Source: Candidatus Pelagibacterales bacterium (GTDB lineage Bacteria > Pseudomonadota > Alphaproteobacteria > Pelagibacterales > AG-422-B15). From it: a DNA stretch of 9,543 bases. The DNA is taken from assembly GCA_016777745.1 (NCBI GenBank), contig JADHQX010000043.1, forward strand, positions 1-9,543, written 5' to 3'. Positions 6,835 to 9,543 of the stretch are shown here, in pieces. The notes below the pieces were generated by a model. That model was not told the origin of the DNA. It made no database searches and was given only the letters and a program-made list of their open reading frames with translations. Made by a program: the position numbers and the translations under genes. The number at the start of each line of letters is the position of its first letter. Within the stretch, counting starts at the first letter, position 1.

Positions 6835-7095
6835 TTATTTTTTCTTTTTTGTTACAGTTTTCTTTTTAGTAACTTTTTTCTTCTTTTGAACAGGCTTAGT
6901 ATTTTTAGAAACTATAGTTGTTACTTTTCTTTTAGTACTATTCTTTTTAGAATGATCAAATTCTTTTTTAGCATGATTTGATCCTTCTAATAAAGATTTT
7001 GAAAATGCAGTCGTTGGATTTGTAAACTTAGTTTTGCCTAAGTTTTCTATTTTGGTTGAAATATATCCAATTGAATAAAAGAAACCACCAGCCAT
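6835..7095 (-). CDS. small basic protein with lysine-rich C-terminal tail, unknown function
   Basis: An 86-residue product with 23 lysines, 19 of them after residue 42. Residues 71-86 (6838-6885) contain 11 Lys in 16 with a repeated VTKKK unit, resembling histone H1-like or other nucleic-acid-binding tails. Residues 1-40 are less charged and begin GGFFYSIGYI, perhaps an amphipathic or hydrophobic helix. The gene is probably real despite its size: it starts 2 bp after the HTH gene's stop, and AGGGAG (7110-7105) inside the end of that gene sits 9 nt from the ATG, the usual sign of translational coupling. I recognise no family. Binding of DNA, RNA or polyanions is inference from charge alone. 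The A-rich tail codons could also be prone to slippage. Confidence 0.75.
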   Translation of the reverse strand: MAGGFFYSIGYISTKIENLGKTKFTNPTTAFSKSLLEGSNHAKKEFDHSKKNSTKRKVTTIVSKNTKPVQKKKKVTKKKTVTKKKK

Positions 7096-7097
7096 AA

Positions 7098-7379
7098 CTA
7101 GTTGCTCCCTTTATTAAAGTTTTCAATGAAATCACAATATTGCGATATAAATGAATTTCTCCAAGGTTCACTTGGCAATTTTTCAAAATTAAAGCTTTCT
7201 ATAGATTTAAGGTTTTTCATAGAAATCTTAGTTTTATCAGCTATTGATCTAAGTTCTATGTCAGTGCTAACTCTTACTTCTTTTAAGTTTTTAATTTTTT
7301 TTAATAAAGACTGATCAGTAGCTTGATCAATGCGATCAATACTTTCATCTATTTTATCTTTTAAGTAGCCTAAGCTCAT
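7098..7379 (-). CDS. stand-alone RodZ-like helix-turn-helix (HTH_25) protein
   Basis: A 93-residue product. Residues 31-86 follow the HTH_25 pattern found at the N-terminus of RodZ and in some DnaJ-linked regulators: LKEVRVSTDIELRSIADKT, then KISMKNLKSIESFNFEKLP, then EPWRNSFISQYCDFI. These match the usual LREARe.kgLsLeeiA..TkI...yL.aiE.gdf..LP...y.rgFlr.Ya..l. Residues 1-28 are acidic and probably helical (KDKIDESIDRIDQATDQ). Unlike RodZ there is no transmembrane helix or periplasmic domain, and nothing else follows the HTH, so the protein should be cytoplasmic. It may bind DNA or, as in RodZ, serve as a protein-interaction domain. It heads a two-gene unit with the Lys-rich protein. No clear ribosome site or -10 precedes the ATG at 7379, so the start is less certain. 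Confidence 0.8.
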   Translation of the reverse strand: MSLGYLKDKIDESIDRIDQATDQSLLKKIKNLKEVRVSTDIELRSIADKTKISMKNLKSIESFNFEKLPSEPWRNSFISQYCDFIENFNKGSN

Positions 7380-7490
7380 ATAATGTTTGGATATTAATTT
7401 TTCATTTCATATTAAAAGAGCCTAGTAGTAAAGGTGTTTTTTAATACTGTTATTTAGCGGTTATTATAGGAATTAATGATTTGTAGCTAT

Positions 7491-7512
7491 GTAAATAATT
7501 ATTATTAATTAC
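7491..7512. repeat. A+T-only hairpin in the 7380-7534 intergenic region
   Basis: A 22-nt imperfect inverted repeat, GTAAATAAT/ATTAATTAC around a 4-nt loop, with 8 of 9 pairs. It lies downstream of the saccharopine dehydrogenase-like gene and upstream of the HTH gene. Only one pair is G-C and no T-run follows, so it would be a very weak terminator. The remaining 155 bp of this intergenic region show no gene; the HTH promoter should lie here but I cannot place it. Confidence 0.25.
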
Positions 7513-7534
7513 TAATTTAGACAATTTAAGTTAA

Positions 7535-8713
7535 TTATCTGTTTATTGGTCCTTCAAATAAGACACCTTGATCTTTCAATCTAATAATTAGATCGTCTCC
7601 AAGACCAGTGGCAGGGGTTAAAACTCCATACTCTCCAATATCAGAATTATTTAATAACGAGATTGCACTTTCAACTAAAAACATAGAAGTGCTCTTATAT
7701 CCAGGATCACCTTTACCATACATCCTATAAACATATTCTTGGTTTTTTGTTGTTTTAGCAACAAAGAGGGCTTCATACCATCCGTTGTTTCTTGTTTTTT
7801 CGTTTGGACCAGTACCGGGTTTAGGAAAAAATTTTCTTAAAAAGTTTCTAAAAGGACTTACTATAATCATACCTAATACTGCTAATGACACAGTAGTAAT
7901 TAAAGCAACTGAATATTTATTTACCATTTGGAATTCATTATAAACAAAATCTGGCCCATAACTTTGTTGTTTTGCTTCCATTAATGCTGCTGACCTTCTA
8001 ACAGGTCTTGTATTGGTAATGGCCATTACAAATGGTATTACCCATTTATTTAATTTCTTATTTTTCTTTATGGAAAAATAGTCCTTACTTAGTAACTTTT
8101 GATTTTTTGAATAAGAGCCTTCAGGATTGAGAAGAAATGGGTGACCCATTTTATGTTTACTTTTAAAATCTCTCATGGTGAATGCACTTTCTATTGTTCC
8201 ACCACTGACACCGCCAGACATATTATGATAAGCAAAGATTGATTTTAAAGGTTCATTAACTTGCTTGGCAGTGAAATAGGTGCCAAGATCTGATGGTATA
8301 GAGTCGTAACCACATGCAGGTATAATCTTAATCTTATTATCAATACAGCGTTGATGGTAGTTATCAATTAAGTCTCTTACCCATATTGCTTCACCAGTAA
8401 TATCAACGTAATGAGTTCCTGTTTCAACACAAGCTTTGACAAGTAAATTGCTATATTTATTAAATGGCCCTGCATAAGATGCCACGACCTTTGTTGACGC
8501 TGTTAGTTTAATCAATGCTTGCTCATCATTGGCATCAGCAATAACAATCTCTGGCTTACCAGGTATTTCATTTTGAAGTTTCTCTAGTTTATTGCTGTCA
8601 CGACCGGCAATAGCCCACTTAAATTCGTTACTATACTTATCCATGTATTTAGCACCTAATGAACCAGTAAATCCAGTTGCGCCATATATAATAATATCAA
8701 ATTTTTTATCCAT
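7535..8713 (-). CDS. saccharopine dehydrogenase-like NAD(P)-binding oxidoreductase (trans-acting enoyl reductase family)
   Basis: A 392-residue protein of the saccharopine dehydrogenase-like oxidoreductase group, which includes mycobacterial trans-acting enoyl reductases and animal SCCPDH. It starts with a Rossmann fold: FDIIIYGATGFTG (5-17) is the nucleotide-binding loop, and FKWAIAGRDSNKLEKL (31-46) is the beta2 region, where AGR suggests NADP(H). SYAGPFNKYSNLLVKACVETG (79-99) with HYVDITGE (101-108) and PACGYDSIPSDLG (132-144) are hallmark segments of the group. A single hydrophobic stretch at about 267-286 precedes FFPKPGTGPNEKTRNNGWY (295-313), as in other members, suggesting membrane attachment. 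True lysine-pathway saccharopine dehydrogenases lack this layout, so a lipid or acyl substrate is more likely, though unproven. No strong ribosome site is seen. Opposed TATAAT at 8752-8747 could give a leader of about 27 nt. Confidence 0.92.
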   Translation of the reverse strand: MDKKFDIIIYGATGFTGSLGAKYMDKYSNEFKWAIAGRDSNKLEKLQNEIPGKPEIVIADANDEQALIKLTASTKVVASYAGPFNKYSNLLVKACVETGTHYVDITGEAIWVRDLIDNYHQRCIDNKIKIIPACGYDSIPSDLGTYFTAKQVNEPLKSIFAYHNMSGGVSGGTIESAFTMRDFKSKHKMGHPFLLNPEGSYSKNQKLLSKDYFSIKKNKKLNKWVIPFVMAITNTRPVRRSAALMEAKQQSYGPDFVYNEFQMVNKYSVALITTVSLAVLGMIIVSPFRNFLRKFFPKPGTGPNEKTRNNGWYEALFVAKTTKNQEYVYRMYGKGDPGYKSTSMFLVESAISLLNNSDIGEYGVLTPATGLGDDLIIRLKDQGVLFEGPINR

Positions 8714-8763
8714 AATGAAATTAGTGATACTTTAAATTACTCAATTATTATATAATAATATTT
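8714..8763. promoter_or_regulatory. bidirectional promoter-like site centred on a 10-bp palindrome
   Basis: ATTATATAAT (8747-8756) is a perfect palindrome that supplies a consensus TATAAT on both strands: plus 8751-8756 and minus 8752-8747. The minus copy would start the saccharopine dehydrogenase-like mRNA near 8740. The plus copy would start transcription near 8763-8764, exactly at the ATG of the 26-codon micro-ORF. No good -35 is visible for either direction. Confidence 0.4.
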
Positions 8764-8844
8764 ATGAAAGATTGGTTAATAGGGGGTATCTCAACAATAG
8801 GCTTTATAATAATGATGTACTACATATTGATTTGGCTGCTTTAA
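8764..8844 (+). CDS. putative 26-residue single-helix membrane micro-protein
   Basis: The ORF encodes MKDWLIGGIS followed by TIGFIIMMYYILIWLL: a short charged start and one continuous hydrophobic helix of about 20 residues, with Trp at both ends, Gly-Gly inside and Tyr-Tyr near the far end. That looks like the small membrane subunits that accompany larger membrane complexes. There is no Shine-Dalgarno; consensus TATAAT ends 7 nt before the ATG, consistent with a leaderless mRNA. T-rich DNA readily yields hydrophobic codons, and open frames of this length are not rare, so coding status is unproven. I recognise no family. Confidence 0.4.
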   Translation: MKDWLIGGISTIGFIIMMYYILIWLL

Positions 8845-8847
8845 CAA

Positions 8848-8952
8848 ATGACCCAATTAGATTTATTCATGCTCAGAGTTAAATGTAATAATGTTGTTTA
8901 TATCGGTAGAATCGTCATCAAATCAAACTTAAGGATTTGTTATTACAGTTAA
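8848..8952 (+). CDS. doubtful 34-codon micro-ORF
   Basis: The ORF begins 3 nt after the first micro-ORF stop and ends 1 nt before the third. It encodes a mildly basic peptide, MTQLDLFMLRVKCNN and onward, without a membrane helix or recognisable motif. No ribosome site precedes it. It is recorded because it completes an uninterrupted chain of three short frames; on its own it would be dismissed as chance. Confidence 0.15.
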   Translation: MTQLDLFMLRVKCNNVVYIGRIVIKSNLRICYYS

Positions 8953-8953
8953 T

Positions 8954-9064
8954 ATGAACAAGCTAACACTAAGAGATATTATGAGGATTATTTACAGAAT
9001 GTTAAGTTTACCTATTATTGCTATTTTGGTTATAATTCCATTTTTAATTATTTTATTCATATAA
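8954..9064 (+). CDS. putative 36-residue single-helix membrane micro-protein
   Basis: The ORF encodes a basic N-terminus (MNKLTLRDIMRIIYRM) followed by one hydrophobic helix, LSLPIIAILVIIPFLIILFI, about residues 17-36, ending at the stop. The basic start before a single helix predicts an N-in, C-out inner-membrane peptide. AAGGA at 8931-8935 is 18 nt from the ATG, too far for normal use; an ATT at 8942 in the same frame would be at the right distance but is a very rare start. The hydrophobic content could be a by-product of T-rich sequence. No family is recognised. Confidence 0.3.
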   Translation: MNKLTLRDIMRIIYRMLSLPIIAILVIIPFLIILFI

Positions 9065-9148
9065 ATCAATATTTTATATGTTTTTTCTATTAAATAAATT
9101 TATATAAATATTATAAATATAAAATATTTAAATTAATACATTATTTAT
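9065..9148. promoter_or_regulatory. extreme A+T tract upstream of the Pta/Ptb-like gene
   Basis: Of 84 bases only four are G or C. The tract contains the palindrome ATTTATATAAAT (9098-9109) and several TATAAA/TATAAT-like hexamers. TACATT (9137-9142) lies 6 nt before the ATG at 9149 and could act as a -10 for a leaderless mRNA. Such a tract is likely to be easily melted or curved and to hold the promoter, but individual sites cannot be fixed. Together with 8714-9064 it makes up the 435-bp stretch that lacks a conventional gene; no RNA gene or other structure was recognised there. Confidence 0.35.
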
Positions 9149-9543
9149 ATGATACAAAATATTGAATTAATTGATTTAAATAACTTTAAACCACTTAAAT
9201 CAGCTATTGTAAATGCAAATAATGATTTATCTATTTTATCTGCAAAAAAAGCCTATGAATTAGGCTTAATTGAACCTGTTCTAATTGGTAATTTAGATAT
9301 TATCAAAAAACTCTTAATTGACAATAATTGGCCTGAATTTGCAGAACATATTATTGAGAGTGATAGTGAGGTCAAATCGGCTCAAATAGCATGCTATATG
9401 GCTAAAAATAATGATATATCGTTAATTGTTAAGGGTCACATGCATTCAGATGTATTAATGAGTGAATTTATTAACCCTGAAAATGGTTTGCTAATTAAAG
9501 GTTCACGATTGTCACACATTTGGATGATGAGTTTCGAGGACGG
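9149..9543 (+). CDS. phosphate acetyl/butyryltransferase-family protein, 3' truncated by window edge
   Basis: The first 131 codons are open to the window end. The translation matches the N-terminal part of the Pta/Ptb family, which interconverts acyl-CoA and acyl phosphate: LSAKKAYELGLIEPVLIGN (30-48; family aa..A...gl..piLvG), AQIACYMAKNNDISLIVKGHMHSDVLM (78-104; family a...v..g.aD.lmKG..hTd.ll) and NPENGLL...SRLSHIWMM (109-127; family gLrtgrrlSHvfvm). The usual KG(x)xHT is KGHMHS here. The protein starts directly with this domain, so it lacks the MaoC-type hydratase domain found at the front of the bifunctional enoyl-CoA hydratase/Pta proteins of many alphaproteobacteria. An acetate kinase gene would be the expected partner just beyond the window. 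There is no Shine-Dalgarno upstream. Confidence 0.9.
   Translation, partial: MIQNIELIDLNNFKPLKSAIVNANNDLSILSAKKAYELGLIEPVLIGNLDIIKKLLIDNNWPEFAEHIIESDSEVKSAQIACYMAKNNDISLIVKGHMHSDVLMSEFINPENGLLIKGSRLSHIWMMSFED

Noticed and set aside
7102..7314. 70-codon plus-strand open frame antisense to the HTH gene
   Set aside because: The minus-strand frame carries the HTH_25 pattern and the coupled downstream gene; the plus frame has no motif.
7491..7512. Hairpin as a terminator for the saccharopine dehydrogenase-like gene
   Set aside because: It is almost entirely A+T with a mismatch and lacks a following U-run.
9065..9148. A+T tract as a replication origin
   Set aside because: There are no DnaA-box-like repeats and no replication genes nearby; extreme A+T alone is not enough.

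Overview
The window is A+T-rich bacterial DNA (roughly 70% A+T by eye) with tightly packed genes. The families present are a GMC flavin oxidoreductase, polar amino acid-type ABC transporter parts, LysE and MATE exporters, an HPP membrane protein, DUF2177, a saccharopine dehydrogenase-like reductase and a Pta/Ptb-type acyltransferase. Together with the base composition they fit a streamlined, probably marine, alphaproteobacterium of the SAR11/SAR116/HIMB59 kind. That placement is inference; there is no rRNA or marker gene here. No mobile element, integrase, CRISPR array, rRNA or obvious horizontally acquired island is visible.

Layout: (1) 1-1403, 3' part of a choline/alcohol dehydrogenase-like GMC gene cut by the window start. 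(2) 1438-1527, a complete tRNA-Ser(UGA) on the minus strand. (3) 1662-4349, three plus-strand genes: a secreted four-cysteine protein of unknown function, then a LysE-family exporter and a MATE-family exporter 9 bp apart. (4) 4352-5944, a divergent ABC transporter pair: a periplasmic binding protein (minus) and an inner-membrane permease (plus). No ATPase is present. (5) 5937-6821, a divergent pair of small membrane proteins, DUF2177 (minus) and HPP (plus), whose start codons are only 24 bp apart. (6) 6835-7379, a minus-strand two-gene unit: a stand-alone RodZ-like HTH_25 protein followed by an 86-residue protein with a very lysine-rich tail. (7) 7535-8713, a saccharopine dehydrogenase-like reductase (minus). 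(8) 8714-9148, a 435-bp stretch without a conventional gene, holding a palindromic promoter-like site, three end-to-end micro-ORFs (26, 34 and 36 codons; two would encode single membrane helices) and an almost pure A+T tract. (9) 9149 onward, the 5' part of a phosphate acetyl/butyryltransferase-like gene cut by the window end.

The genes form short units rather than one pathway. Common themes are export and uptake across the inner membrane (six membrane or transport proteins in a row) and very compact junctions: convergent genes separated by 2 bp, overlapping by 8 bp, or 13 bp apart, with no recognisable intrinsic terminator. Several starts lack a Shine-Dalgarno sequence, and at three or four of them a -10-like hexamer sits 6-8 nt upstream, which suggests leaderless mRNAs. 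The items most worth a second look are the HTH_25/Lys-rich pair, the face-to-face -10 boxes between DUF2177 and HPP, the permease with a lipobox-like N-terminus, the binding protein with an altered ligand pocket, and the micro-ORF cluster. I do not see a clear, complete new multi-gene system.
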